Notes under the pieces: generated by a model
Database searches by the model: none
What the model was told of the DNA's origin: nothing
What the model saw: only the letters and a program-made list of their open reading frames with translations
Position numbers and translations under genes: made by a program
From: Thermoproteota archaeon
Lineage (GTDB): Archaea; Korarchaeota; Korarchaeia; Korarchaeales; Korarchaeaceae
NCBI GenBank assembly: GCA_027492205.1
Contig: JAOZFN010000011.1
Location: 62,001 to 126,000 of the forward strand
DNA: 64,000 nt
Direction of reading: 5' to 3'
Part shown: in pieces, positions 7,814 to 16,812 of the stretch
Layout of the letters: each line of letters opens with the position of its first letter
Numbering within the stretch: position 1 is the first letter of the stretch

Positions 7814-9433
7814 ATGCCGGGCCTCGTCGATCTGATCCTGGAGTGGCTCAGGGGATACCCGGCCGGGTACGAGCGCCTCCTGTCCATGATAGGCATAGAG
7901 GTCCACTGGGCCATACTGCAGTACGTCCTCGGCCTGCCGCTCCTGGCGGTCCTGGCCGAGGCCATTTGGCTGCGGACGGGGAACGAGCACTGGAAGAGGC
8001 TGTCCAGGAACTTGGCCAAGGGCTTCGCGGTGGTCTTCGCGGTTGGCGCCGCCTCCGGCACGGCGTCGGAGTTCGGGCTCATACTGCTATGGCCCAACCT
8101 CACCGAGGCGGCCGGCAGGTACATCTACTTCCCGCTCTACCTAGAGATCTTCGCCTTCATCACGGAGGTCGTCTTCATCTACCTCTACTTCTACGCCGAC
8201 GGCAGGGTCTCCCGCAAGGCGCACCTGCTCATCGGGGTGCTCGCCCTGGCCGGCGCCTGGTTCTCCGGGGCCATGATCTTGAGCGTCAACTCCTTCATGC
8301 AGTCTCCGGCAAACGTCTTGGCTAACTACGACCCGACGACGGGATCCTGGGCGCCGCCGGAGGTGCTCCTCTTCGTCCCCACTCAGGTGGCCCAGGCCAT
8401 CGACGCCCAGAAGCTCGCGTCGGTCGGGGGGAAGATCCTGGAGAGCGGTGCCGACTACGTCTTGGTCTCGCTGCCGGCCGGGCTGGTCAGGGCGCTGATG
8501 GGCCAGGCCTTCGCCGGCTACACCGTCGGCGAGAGCCTGCTCGCGGCGGTCGCGAGACCCGAGGCGGCCCAGGCGCTCGCGTCGGTCCCGCTCAAGAGCG
8601 TCCTCGACTCGATAGTGGCCAACACCGTCAGGCACGCCGGCGTGTACACGATCACCTTCAAGTCCGGGACGTACGTGGCCACCTTCGTGCACTCCATAGG
8701 CGCCGCGGTGACCGTCTCGGCCTTCACGGTCATGGGCGCCTACGCGCTGAGGCTCCTCAGGACTCCCAAGGACGATCCGGACAGGGAGTACTTCAGAGGG
8801 GCATTCAAGTTCGCCGCCGTGGTGGCCCTGGTGGCCGTGGCCATCCAGGGGACCGGTTCCGGCCACGCGATGGGGGCCGCCGTCGCCGAGTTCAATCCCG
8901 AGAAGTTCGCCGCCATGGAGGGGACCAGCGAGCAGATAACGAGCCTGCCGGCCTTGATCCACGCCGAAGGGCTGGTCCACGGGAAGCTCATGCCGCTTCT
9001 GGCTTACGGGAGCACGGGCGCAGTTATCCCGTCCTACGACCTCATCCAGTCCGACTTCAGGCCTCCCCTGGTCGTGCACTACCTCTACTACACCAAGATC
9101 GGGCTGGGGGTCCTCCTCGGACTCGTGGCCCTCCTCGCGGTCGCATACCTCAGGAGGTCCGCCGAACCGCCGGGCTGGGCCCTCAACCTCTCCGCCGCCT
9201 CGCCGGTCCTGGCGCAGGTGGTTAGCTTCCTCGGGTGGGCGGTCAGGGAGATAGGGAGGAAGCCCTGGGCCATCTACGGGATCATGGACGTCCAGACCGA
9301 GCTCACCGTGAACCCGCCGCCGACGTGGCAGCTGATGCTAGTCGCCGCCTACCTAGCCGCCCTGCTGGCGCTCCTGTTCGCCGTGGTCTACGTCTACCTC
9401 TGGAAGAGGGAGGAGAGTGGGGAGGTGAGCTGA
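7814..9433 (+). CDS. cydA: Cytochrome bd-type quinol oxidase, catalytic subunit CydA
   Basis: A 539-residue membrane protein with about nine helices that transfers electrons from quinol to O2. Family landmarks: His in IGIEVHWAILQY (haem b595 ligand in E. coli numbering H19), an acidic SEFGLILLWPN segment, FSGAMILSVNSFMQSP, His in TFVHSIGAA (H186, b558 ligand) and GWAVREIGRKPW (the E445/R448/W451 site). At the place of Met393, the other b558 ligand, an ungapped fit to the GxG that follows gives Lys (YYTKIGLG). The loop between helices is short, so there is no long Q-loop. It ends 3 bases before the partner gene. The ATG at 7814 follows a TATA-like box by about 35 bases. Confidence 0.92.
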   Translation: MPGLVDLILEWLRGYPAGYERLLSMIGIEVHWAILQYVLGLPLLAVLAEAIWLRTGNEHWKRLSRNLAKGFAVVFAVGAASGTASEFGLILLWPNLTEAAGRYIYFPLYLEIFAFITEVVFIYLYFYADGRVSRKAHLLIGVLALAGAWFSGAMILSVNSFMQSPANVLANYDPTTGSWAPPEVLLFVPTQVAQAIDAQKLASVGGKILESGADYVLVSLPAGLVRALMGQAFAGYTVGESLLAAVARPEAAQALASVPLKSVLDSIVANTVRHAGVYTITFKSGTYVATFVHSIGAAVTVSAFTVMGAYALRLLRTPKDDPDREYFRGAFKFAAVVALVAVAIQGTGSGHAMGAAVAEFNPEKFAAMEGTSEQITSLPALIHAEGLVHGKLMPLLAYGSTGAVIPSYDLIQSDFRPPLVVHYLYYTKIGLGVLLGLVALLAVAYLRRSAEPPGWALNLSAASPVLAQVVSFLGWAVREIGRKPWAIYGIMDVQTELTVNPPPTWQLMLVAAYLAALLALLFAVVYVYLWKREESGEVS

Positions 9434-9436
9434 CGC

Positions 9437-10708
9437 ATGCCCGAGCCCGTTCCCATCGTGTTCATCCTATCCCTGGCCTTCGGCCTCCACATCGCCCTCG
9501 TAAACCTGGACATAGGGCTTGCGACGCTCATCCCGATCATGAAGAGGGTCGGGGAGCGCAGGGAGGACGAGTTCCTGGTCAGGAGGGCCAAGAACCTCAT
9601 GAGATACTACGCCATGACGTACGCCGTCGCCGGGGTCTTCGGCACGGCCTTCACCGTCGCCCTGCTCGCCTTCTACCCCGCCTTCATAGGGCTGGCCGGG
9701 CACCTCACCTGGGTGCCCTTCGGCCTCGCAATCCTCCTCATAGCCCTCAGGTTCCTCTCAGTGGCCGGCTACTGGTACCTCTGGGATCGCGTCTCCAGCG
9801 GCATCCACCTGCTCATTGGGGCCGTGATGGCCGCCACCGGCATCCTGATCCCCCTCGGCTTCAGGGCGGTCTTCGCGTTTCTTAACGCCCCGTTCGGCCT
9901 CAGGCTCCAGCCAAAGCCCCACCTAATACTGGGCGAGGCGCTATCGAACCCGACCCTGATGCCGCTCTACCTGAAGAGCGTGTTCGGCGCCCTGTCCACG
10001 GGCCTGTTCGTCGTCGCGTCGGCATACGCCTGGAGGTACCTCCGGACGGAGGGTGAGCTGAGGGAGAGGTACGCCGGTCTGGTGAAGGCTCTGCTGCCGT
10101 ACGGCACGCTCTCCCTGTTCTTGATGCTGGTCTTCGGCTTCTGGTACACGCTAAGCCTACTCTCCGTCTCGCAGTACAAGTTCGTCAACATCTTCGGCAG
10201 GTTCTTGGGCGCGGACCCGACCAAGGACTTCTCGTGGCTCTTCCTGGTGAAGATGGCGCTGGTGGCCGTTCAGTTCGGCGTCGTCCTCTACGTCCTCGAC
10301 AGGCTCCTCAAGGGCTTAGAGCTCGACGACGAGCCCATGCGGTGGATAAAGACGCTGGGGCCGGCCGCCCTGGGCACGGTGATCACGGGAGAGCTGCTCA
10401 ACATGTACAGCCAGCTTCCGTACTTCGTGGCCAGGCCCGACCTCTTCAACATGCTGCCGTCCTGGGTCGTCAGCGCCCTCTCCGTCGATACGGTGAACCC
10501 CCTGGCCAACCTGCCTGGCGTCTACATCATCACGGGCGCGGCGCTGACCCCGCTCCTCGCGGCCGTTGCCGCGCTGATCTACGTCGCGACCAAGGGGGAG
10601 CCCGAGGCTCTCGAAGGGGCAAGTCGGCAGCGGGAAGACATGGCAGCGGGAGGCAGAGAGGGGCAGCCTGAAGTGAGCGGGATGGGCGGCGACGGAGGGT
10701 CCGGGTGA
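9437..10708 (+). CDS. CydA' subunit of archaeal bd oxidase (degenerate CydA paralogue)
   Basis: The 423-residue membrane protein aligns over its length with the preceding CydA rather than with CydB. The first His is kept (FGLHIALVNLDIG). The region around H186 aligns without gaps (YLKSVFGALSTGLF against FVHSIGAAVTVSAF), giving Lys in place of the b558 ligand, and the GRKPW block is missing. This is the arrangement described for CydAA' oxidases of archaea (the qOR3-type group, studied in Caldivirga), where CydA' takes the place of CydB. It should pair with CydA in the membrane. The gene follows cydA after 3 bases, so the two form one operon. A Ser/Gly/Glu-rich cytoplasmic tail ends the protein. 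Confidence 0.87.
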   Translation: MPEPVPIVFILSLAFGLHIALVNLDIGLATLIPIMKRVGERREDEFLVRRAKNLMRYYAMTYAVAGVFGTAFTVALLAFYPAFIGLAGHLTWVPFGLAILLIALRFLSVAGYWYLWDRVSSGIHLLIGAVMAATGILIPLGFRAVFAFLNAPFGLRLQPKPHLILGEALSNPTLMPLYLKSVFGALSTGLFVVASAYAWRYLRTEGELRERYAGLVKALLPYGTLSLFLMLVFGFWYTLSLLSVSQYKFVNIFGRFLGADPTKDFSWLFLVKMALVAVQFGVVLYVLDRLLKGLELDDEPMRWIKTLGPAALGTVITGELLNMYSQLPYFVARPDLFNMLPSWVVSALSVDTVNPLANLPGVYIITGAALTPLLAAVAALIYVATKGEPEALEGASRQREDMAAGGREGQPEVSGMGGDGGSG

Positions 10709-10734
10709 GTCCTCGAGGTTCTCTTTTAGGCCCC

Positions 10735-10756
10735 CCTAATTTTTCCATTTTTATTG
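10735..10756 (+). terminator. T-rich terminator after the cyd operon
   Basis: Two T5 runs (within taatttttccatttttattg) follow the C-rich sequence just after the cydA' stop. Archaeal RNA polymerase often terminates at such T-runs; no hairpin is needed. Confidence 0.5.
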
Positions 10757-10904
10757 CCTCTGATTAGTTACCTCTTTGTATCTTTGGGAACTCTGAACAA
10801 CCCGAGATTAATCATTCAGTTTGGGTAAAGGTCGGGTCGTTCAAGTTTGGATAGCGAAGGTAAGGCTTATAATATCACAACCAAGTTGGTTAGCAGGTGG
10901 TATC

Positions 10905-11564
10905 ATGGAGGGAAGGATTCCGCTGCTGGGCGAGAAGTTCCCAACCCTCGAGGTCCAGACGACTCACGGCAAGATAAAGCTCCCCGACCAATTCGCCGGC
11001 AAGTGGTTCGTGCTGTTCAGCCATCCAGCCGACTTCACGCCCGTCTGTACCACCGAGTTCGTCGCCTTCCAGAAGAGGTACGAGAAGTTCAAGGAGCTCA
11101 ACGCCGAGCTCATCGGCCTGAGCATCGACCAGGTGTTCAGCCACATCAAGTGGGTCGAGTGGATTAAGGAGAAGCTCGGCGTGGAGATCAAGTTCCCGAT
11201 AATAGCCGACGACCTGGGCAAGGTCGCCAGCGCGCTGGGGCTCATTCACCCGAACAAGGGCACCAACACCGTGAGGGCCGTCTTCATAGTCGACCCGAAT
11301 GGCATCATCAGGGCCATCCTCTACTACCCGCAGGAGCTCGGGAGGAACGTCGACGAGATACTGAGGATGATCAAGGGCTTCCAGGTGGCCGACAAGCACG
11401 GCGTGGCCATCCCGCACAACTGGCCCGAGAACGAGCTGGTCGGCGACCACGTGATTGTCCCACCGGCCTCTGACGAGGAGACCGCCAAGGAGAGGCTAGA
11501 GAAGGCCAAGGCTGGAGAGATCGAGTGCTTCGACTGGTGGTTCTGCCACAAGAAGGTCGAGTGA
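10905..11564 (+). CDS. Thioredoxin peroxidase (peroxiredoxin, Prx6-like archaeal type)
   Basis: The 219-residue product carries the peroxidatic Cys48 in [12 protein letters not shown] and two C-terminal cysteines, Cys208 and Cys214, in ECFDWWFCH. This layout matches the archaeal enzyme known from Aeropyrum pernix (Cys50, Cys207, Cys213), a decameric thioredoxin-dependent peroxidase that reduces H2O2 and alkyl hydroperoxides in the cytoplasm. ATG 10905 is preferred over the in-frame start at 10821: a TATA box (ttataata, near 10867) lies 30-40 bases upstream and AGGTGG sits 5 bases before the ATG. Together with flavodiiron protein and bd oxidase it suggests life with some exposure to oxygen. 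Confidence 0.94.
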   Translation: MEGRIPLLGEKFPTLEVQTTHGKIKLPDQFAGKWFVLFSHPADFTPVCTTEFVAFQKRYEKFKELNAELIGLSIDQVFSHIKWVEWIKEKLGVEIKFPIIADDLGKVASALGLIHPNKGTNTVRAVFIVDPNGIIRAILYYPQELGRNVDEILRMIKGFQVADKHGVAIPHNWPENELVGDHVIVPPASDEETAKERLEKAKAGEIECFDWWFCHKKVE

Positions 11565-11690
11565 GCCGCCCGAACCTCTCCACCTTTTTCTCTTATAACC
11601 GACTCTCGTACTCGGGCTCTTCCCCGTCGAACGTCGGATTCGGGCCCCGGCCCGCGCCGATTTAAAATCTGAACCCCTCGGCGCGCTGCC

Positions 11691-11819
11691 ATGGTTAAAT
11701 TGTTTCCTCGCGAGCATCAGGCCGCACCCCCCCCGACCCAGAGTCGCCTTCACTACTCGTGTAGGGGGCTCGTTTTGGGTTTCGGCAGGGCGCGCCAGGG
11801 GAAAGTGATGCCCGCATGA
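11691..11819 (+). CDS. Possible leaderless 42-residue leader ORF
   Basis: ATG 11691 lies about 25 bases after a TATA-like tttaaaatct (11661-11670), the spacing seen for leaderless genes here. Its TGA overlaps the ATG of the next reading frame (ATGA at 11816-11819). The peptide (MVKLFPREHQ...) has no known motif, so it may be only a coincidence within an untranslated leader. Confidence 0.3.
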   Translation: MVKLFPREHQAAPPPTQSRLHYSCRGLVLGFGRARQGKVMPA

Positions 11820-13451
11820 GTCGTTATGCGCTTCCTGCGCTGATCCTCTGCCTGTTCGCGCCAGCCTCCCCCCTTCCACACGGCCTCTCCAGTCGGGGCC
11901 GCGCAGACCCCACAGGCAGTGCCGCCCGAGCTGGACTTCGGCTCCGTCCACGTTGGCGCCGTGGTGGAGGGGAGCTTCAGGGTGACCGACGCGAACATGG
12001 TGAGGATCAGCTCGGCCCCGAGCTGGATCGAGATCGTCTACTCCAACCCGGAGAGCCGCAACCCGAGCGGATCCGGGCTCGTGGGGGTTAGGGTGGACAC
12101 GTCGACCCCGGGAGACCTGGGGGGCGCCATAGTTGTGGAGACGGATGCCGGCGACCTGACGGTCCCGGTATCCGCAAGGGTCCTGGACTCCACCCCCAGG
12201 CTCGACGTCTTGGTATACTCCTCGCCCTTCTCTGAAGGGTCGACGACGAACCCAAACGCATTCTCGACGCTTCAGAGATTCGTGGAAGAAGCGGAGGTCA
12301 ACGTGAGCTACGTCCTCCGCGAAGACTGGAATCGGGTGTCAGACAGCCTAGAGTCCTTCGACGTAATCATCCTCGACGAGAGGGGCCTGTTCTCGATGAG
12401 TCAATCCCGCATCAAGTCCTACGTCAGGTCTGGAGGGTACCTGGTGGTCTTCGCCTCCTACTTCTTCAGGGGTTCGGTGGACGAGGCGAATCAACTGGCG
12501 GGCGAGTTCGGATTGACGTTCAAGGACGAGGAGGAGACTGGGTGGGTCAGCGCGGACAGGCTGGCGGATCACTGGCTCATGGAAGGCGTTTCCACCGTGA
12601 GGCTGCTCCGACCAACCCCGGTATAGGCCTCGTCACCGAACTCCCTGGTGATCGCGGGCATTCCGGGCAGGCCGGGGGACGTGGGGATGGTCGCCTTCTC
12701 CGAGGTGAATGGAGGTGGGATACTGGCCGTGGGGTCTCCCCTCTGGTGGGCCTTCTTCCTGCAGGGCGACCCCGACGGAAACGATCGACTGCTCCTGAAC
12801 CTCTTCGATCGGGCGGCATCCGGAGGGCGCCCCGAGGAAGCCACCGGGGAGACAGGGCTCAACGTGACCCTCTCGCCCAAAGCGCTGGAGATCTCGCCGG
12901 GGGACTCGGCCGATCTGAACCTCACCCTTCAGTCCCTCGGGGGATTTGAGGCCGACTTGCTGGTGGGGTGGACGGTCACCCCACCCACCGCGCACATGGC
13001 CGTGGAACCCCCGTCCGGGCCCGTGCACGTATCCTCTGGGGAGGTCAAGACGGAGCCCGTGACCGTCCGCGTCGACCAGGGGATCGAACCCGGCAACTAC
13101 ACGGTGAGCCTGACCTGCGTCGCCGGCGGCGAGAGGTTCACGGTGAACGCCACCGTGTCCGTTCAGCCTCCGCCACCCACCGAGACCGCCCCTCCCACGG
13201 AGGCTCCGCCAGCCGAGACCGAGACCCAGCCTCCCACGACCCAGCCCCCCACGACCTCGCCCCCACAGACCGAGGGGCCGTCGACGACCGCGCCTCCACC
13301 CGCCGGGACGGGAGGAGGACTCTCCTCCCCTGTGGCCATTGCCGTCGGCGCCGTCCTCGGAGGAGCCGCCGTCGCTCTGGCCGCGTGGATTCAGGCCGGC
13401 CGACGAGCGAGGCCTGGGGGCGGGGGTGTCGGCGAGGAGGGCACAAACTGA
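11816..13451 (+). pseudogene. Surface-anchored protein gene broken by a frameshift and an in-frame TAG
   Basis: A signal-peptide-like start (MSRYALPALILCLFAPASP) is encoded in one frame, and the body continues one base out of frame, with a C6 run at about 11869-11874 as the likely slip site. The body then runs in a single frame to an amber codon at 12624-12626 and continues in the same frame to the end at 13451. Reassembled, the protein has a beta-sandwich N-terminus, a GATase-like domain (FDVIILDERGLFS and YLVVFAS), a CARDB/NEW3-like domain (near residue 340), a Thr/Pro-rich linker and a C-terminal transmembrane anchor. It would be extracellular. Either the gene is dead or the assembly has errors at both points. 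TAG stops are frequent elsewhere in the window, so recoding is unlikely. Confidence 0.7.
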
Positions 13452-13477
13452 ACGCGGATCCGTGCAAGAGACCCTCG

Positions 13478-13507
13478 CGGGGCCACTTGGCCCCGCCCCG
13501 ATTTTTT
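13478..13507 (+). terminator. Hairpin terminator
   Basis: Arms cggggcc (13478-13484) and ggccccg (13489-13495) pair over a 4-base loop, followed by T6 at 13502-13507. Confidence 0.65.
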
Positions 13508-13638
13508 AACCCAGGTTCCGCGCGGTCGTCGCGAAAGAGGGATTTCACGACGAACCTAGGAAGAGTAAGTTCGCGACATATCACATTTGTAGGCCAAGGT
13601 AAAACTTATATTCCCAATAGGCCTTTCCCCTGTCAAGA

Positions 13639-15213
13639 GTGTCCTGTAGATCCGCTATGAAGACAGTTTGTAAGAAGATAGTGGATAATGTGAAATCTGC
13701 GATGGGCGAGTTCTCGGATTGTTCTAAAGAGTACTTCAGGAAAAATCTTTTCCTAAAATCCCTGATACCTCCACTAATCATCTCTTACACATTGATATTA
13801 CCTACTGTGGCGTTTACATACCAGTTGTTTAAGTCGTCAGCACCAGACTACCTAGCAAAGGCAGGGAATCTTACATTCAAGGAAATCATGACGGAATATC
13901 CACTCAGCAATCCATTCGAATATGCTAGGGTAGTATTGGTGGGCTACCTAATCTACACGATTCTCTTCGCGGTTGTTTGCTGGTATGCCCAGCACAAGTA
14001 CAAAGATAGCTATATAGAGAAAGTACTTAATGCTCTAAAGCGCGAGAAAGGCAAAAGGAATTTCCGGGACTTTCTTCTAATAGCAGGACATGGGCTCTCA
14101 GAATCAACTCACGTGAGTTTCCTCGACGCGCTTGGAACAGTGCTTAAGATTTACTTCCGCCATGTGATTGCGATAGTAGGGTCTTTTGGTCTTCTTATTC
14201 TAGTTACTAAATCACTCTTGGAAAGGATAAACCAGTTTAATTTGGTTGAATATTCCGCGATGTTAATTGTAACATCAGGAATTTCTATCTACAGTTTTGC
14301 ACTTCTATTCATAATAAGGGAGGTAAGATACTTGTCAATAAGAGTAAGAAAAACAGCACATCATTTAGTCGGAATTATCATGGTCTCGGCTATAATAGTG
14401 CTATTGTCTGTAAAAATAGCGAAATTTATTTATCTATTAGTGCCGAAGCTATCTATTGTTTTGGCTGACGTATCATCAGAAATGATGAAAAACCCGAGCA
14501 ACAGCGATACAATCCTTCCGTTTGCTATATTCCTATCTATCCTAGTGGCTTCTATTTGGCCAATTTTTGTGATGTTTTTTACTCAAATCGTAATGGGATT
14601 ATGCTATAGCTGGTTAGCCAAATCAGTGATTCTCTTTATTCTTCGTGTCAATAGTCTAAAAAGAATAATAGTTTACATAGTGAGTCCTGTTAAATCATAC
14701 AAAGTTTTAGAGAGTCTGCTCAGAGAGGTATGGGAGCAGAGTTATCTAGGCCGACTGATCCAAGCTGCCGTAATAATTACAACATTTCTCATAACTGCCG
14801 CTTTCCTGGAATTCCTTCTGGGAATAAATCTCGAAAAAACGACTATGTTATACAACATTCTAATGTTGGCGCTCTTGGTACTTCTTGTACAGGTTGTAGG
14901 AGGGGCAATGAATCCTGACTTTGTGTTCATCGTTATCGGTCTGAGCGATTCGAAGATCTTTCAGGGAATTGTATCCGACATTTTAACTTTATCTACATTG
15001 ATCTCATTCATATGGCCCATTATAGGCCTAACATTTGAGATACACTATTACGCTTCAGAACTATTACCCTTTATGTGGTCAGCCCTTATTTTGCTTCTGA
15101 TAATACCGCTAGTAATGCTGTCAATACTTACACGGGCAACACTTGAGTGTCATGTATCTTCGCCAGAGTTCCCTTGTGCTACAGACTCCGATCTCTCAGC
15201 TAACTCTGAGTGA
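13639..15213 (+). CDS. AT-rich orphan polytopic membrane protein
   Basis: A protein of 524 residues with about ten hydrophobic helices, and no family recognised. The N-terminal 45 residues are basic and Cys-containing, and a short Ser/Cys-rich tail ends the chain. The DNA is strikingly AT-rich (many ATA, TTA, AAA codons) against GC-rich neighbours, with no run of rare AGG-type codons, so it is likely acquired from another source. A TATA-like acttatatt at about 13604-13612 lies 27 bases before GTG 13639; the in-frame ATG at 13657 is the alternative start. It is flanked by a terminator and by an ordinary methyltransferase gene, and carries no mobile-element genes of its own. Confidence 0.85.
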   Translation: MSCRSAMKTVCKKIVDNVKSAMGEFSDCSKEYFRKNLFLKSLIPPLIISYTLILPTVAFTYQLFKSSAPDYLAKAGNLTFKEIMTEYPLSNPFEYARVVLVGYLIYTILFAVVCWYAQHKYKDSYIEKVLNALKREKGKRNFRDFLLIAGHGLSESTHVSFLDALGTVLKIYFRHVIAIVGSFGLLILVTKSLLERINQFNLVEYSAMLIVTSGISIYSFALLFIIREVRYLSIRVRKTAHHLVGIIMVSAIIVLLSVKIAKFIYLLVPKLSIVLADVSSEMMKNPSNSDTILPFAIFLSILVASIWPIFVMFFTQIVMGLCYSWLAKSVILFILRVNSLKRIIVYIVSPVKSYKVLESLLREVWEQSYLGRLIQAAVIITTFLITAAFLEFLLGINLEKTTMLYNILMLALLVLLVQVVGGAMNPDFVFIVIGLSDSKIFQGIVSDILTLSTLISFIWPIIGLTFEIHYYASELLPFMWSALILLLIIPLVMLSILTRATLECHVSSPEFPCATDSDLSANSE

Positions 15214-15323
15214 ACCTAACATAAGGCAAATGTGCTTAATTGGTGCGGTTAAGATCGACCCATGAGTTTTTTCACTTAGGTCGGAATTTCCGAGGGCCTA
15301 GGGAGACTTGAGGGGCTTCCAGG

Positions 15324-15989
15324 ATGACCGTGAGGGATGTTTGGTCCATTCTGGACTTTAAGGGCTTGAAAGTCGTTGACTTTGGCGCCGGCGAATCCAC
15401 CAGGCGCCTCCTCCAGATGGGCGCAAACGTCATCGCGGTCGACCGGGATCTAGAGAGGCTCAAAGAGTTCGCCGACGCTGGCGTTCCGGTCGTGGCCTGC
15501 GACTTCGTAGACTTCCCATTCAGGTGCAGGTTCGCCGACCTGGCGCTGTTCCATTTCACCTTGCACGAGGTTGATCCCTCGAGGCACCGCGACGTCGTCG
15601 CGATGGCCCGCCAGATAGCCCCAAGGATCCTGATCATCGAGCCCTCTCCCGAGGGCTGCCCGGCCTTCCGCAGGTTCTCAGAGCTCTGGCGCGAGGCCAT
15701 GGAGAGCGTAGGTCAGTTCGAGGAGTACAGGCCCCTGGAGTACTGGAGGGGCCTGGTGGAGTCCTGCGGCCTCGAGGTCGAGCTCGCCGAGAGGGTGAGC
15801 CAAGACTCTCCAGTCCCCAGAGAGGAGGTGGAGAGGCTGGCCAGGGAGACGGTAGACCTCTGGAGGAGGCTGGGCGTCTCCGAGAGGATCGTCAAGGAGA
15901 TGCTCGAGTTCCCGGATTACGTCCAGAGGGTTGGCGGGATGAGGTGGTCCGACCTGCTGGTCGTTCTCGGACTTGACAGAGAAGTCTAG
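15324..15989 (+). CDS. Class I SAM-dependent methyltransferase
   Basis: The 221-residue protein has a Rossmann-like motif I, VVDFGAGESTRRL (near residue 17), followed by VIAVDRD as motif II acidic loop, and LALFHFTLHEVDPS as motif IV. These mark a class I methyltransferase. The C-terminal half (from about residue 110) is helical and could hold the substrate site. The substrate is not recognisable. The gene is monocistronic by position, with AT-rich sequence from the preceding island upstream and a toxin-antitoxin pair downstream. Confidence 0.82.
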   Translation: MTVRDVWSILDFKGLKVVDFGAGESTRRLLQMGANVIAVDRDLERLKEFADAGVPVVACDFVDFPFRCRFADLALFHFTLHEVDPSRHRDVVAMARQIAPRILIIEPSPEGCPAFRRFSELWREAMESVGQFEEYRPLEYWRGLVESCGLEVELAERVSQDSPVPREEVERLARETVDLWRRLGVSERIVKEMLEFPDYVQRVGGMRWSDLLVVLGLDREV

Positions 15990-16099
15990 TGCCCTCCTGT
16001 CGCTGCCGTGCTCTCTACCTCGTCAGGGCGAGATTCTCTGCGACCACTAACGGTCTCTCGCGCGCGAACCTTATTTTATCACATTGAGACAAAATCACA

Positions 16100-16336
16100 A
16101 TGTATAAGACTGTCAGGGTGAGGGAGGACACCTACAAGAGGCTCAACGAGCTGGCGGCCAGGCTTAGGGAGAAGCTGGGGAGGCCCGTGAGCATGGACGA
16201 GGTCATCAGGAGGCTCCTGAAGTCTAAGAGGCCCAGTGAGCTGGCCGGCGCCTGGGAGATGTCCGAGGAAGAGGAGGAGGAGATAAGGGAGGCCATCGGG
16301 AGGATGAGGGCGAAGTGGAGGCCTCGTACTGCCTAG
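16100..16336 (+). CDS. vapB: VapB-type antitoxin
   Basis: A 78-residue protein with a DNA-binding N-terminus (MYKTVRVREDTYKRLNELA) like the ribbon-helix-helix antitoxins and an acidic C-terminal tail (EEEEEEIREAIGRM) that would wrap around the toxin. The ATG at 16100 lies about 25 bases after a TATA box (ttattttatc, 16070-16079), so the mRNA should be leaderless. The next gene starts inside its 3' end. VapB proteins block the cognate VapC ribonuclease and repress their own promoter. Confidence 0.88.
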   Translation: MYKTVRVREDTYKRLNELAARLREKLGRPVSMDEVIRRLLKSKRPSELAGAWEMSEEEEEEIREAIGRMRAKWRPRTA

Positions 16337-16812
16337 ACACGGACGTGCTGGTCGACCTCCTCAGGGGCAGGGAGCCGTCGGTAAGCGCCGTCAGGGCCCT
16401 CGAGCACTCGCTGGCCGAGATTGCGACCACGGCGATAACTGCCTTCGAGCTATACTACGGGGCCCTGAAGTCCTCCAGGGTTCAGGAGAACATGGCTGCG
16501 GTCCGGGAGCTGCTCGACAGGCTGGAGGTAATCGACCTAGATGAGGGCGTCGCCGAGCTTGCTGCCCGACACCTGGCGAGGTTGGAGTCCAGGGGTCAGC
16601 CCATAGAGCTGGCGGACCTCTTCATCGGGTGCGCCGCCCTCAGCAGGGGGATGGCGCTGGTCACCCGGAACGTCGATCACTTCAGGAGGATAGAGGGGCT
16701 CAGGGTTGCGACGCCGGAGGAAATCCTTAAGCAGCCCTCCGACTCCAGACGGGATCGTCAAACCAGCGCCTCACCATCCCGTGCCAAAGGATCTCCCCGA
16801 GGCCAGAGGTAA
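16315..16812 (+). CDS. vapC: VapC-type PIN-domain toxin
   Basis: The 165-residue PIN protein starts with YCLDTDVLVDLLRG, has the acidic residues of FELYYGA (Glu) and ADLFIGCAAL (Asp), and ends the domain with LVTRNVDHFRRIEGL. These are the metal-binding residues of VapC ribonucleases. GTG 16315 overlaps vapB by 22 bases. About 25 residues beyond the usual PIN end (after EEILKQ) are polar, Arg- and Ser-rich and look like a run-on extension, so the C-terminus may have lost an earlier stop. Confidence 0.9.
   Translation: MEASYCLDTDVLVDLLRGREPSVSAVRALEHSLAEIATTAITAFELYYGALKSSRVQENMAAVRELLDRLEVIDLDEGVAELAARHLARLESRGQPIELADLFIGCAALSRGMALVTRNVDHFRRIEGLRVATPEEILKQPSDSRRDRQTSASPSRAKGSPRGQR

Noticed and set aside
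12624-12626. In-frame TAG as a pyrrolysine codon
   Set aside because: Several intact genes here end in TAG (for example at 7337, 7733 and 15989), no Pyl insertion context is known for this family, and the gene also has a frameshift.
13639-15213. AT-rich gene as a transposase or virus structural gene
   Set aside because: It is wholly hydrophobic, with no DDE, HUH or capsid-like motif and no flanking inverted repeats.
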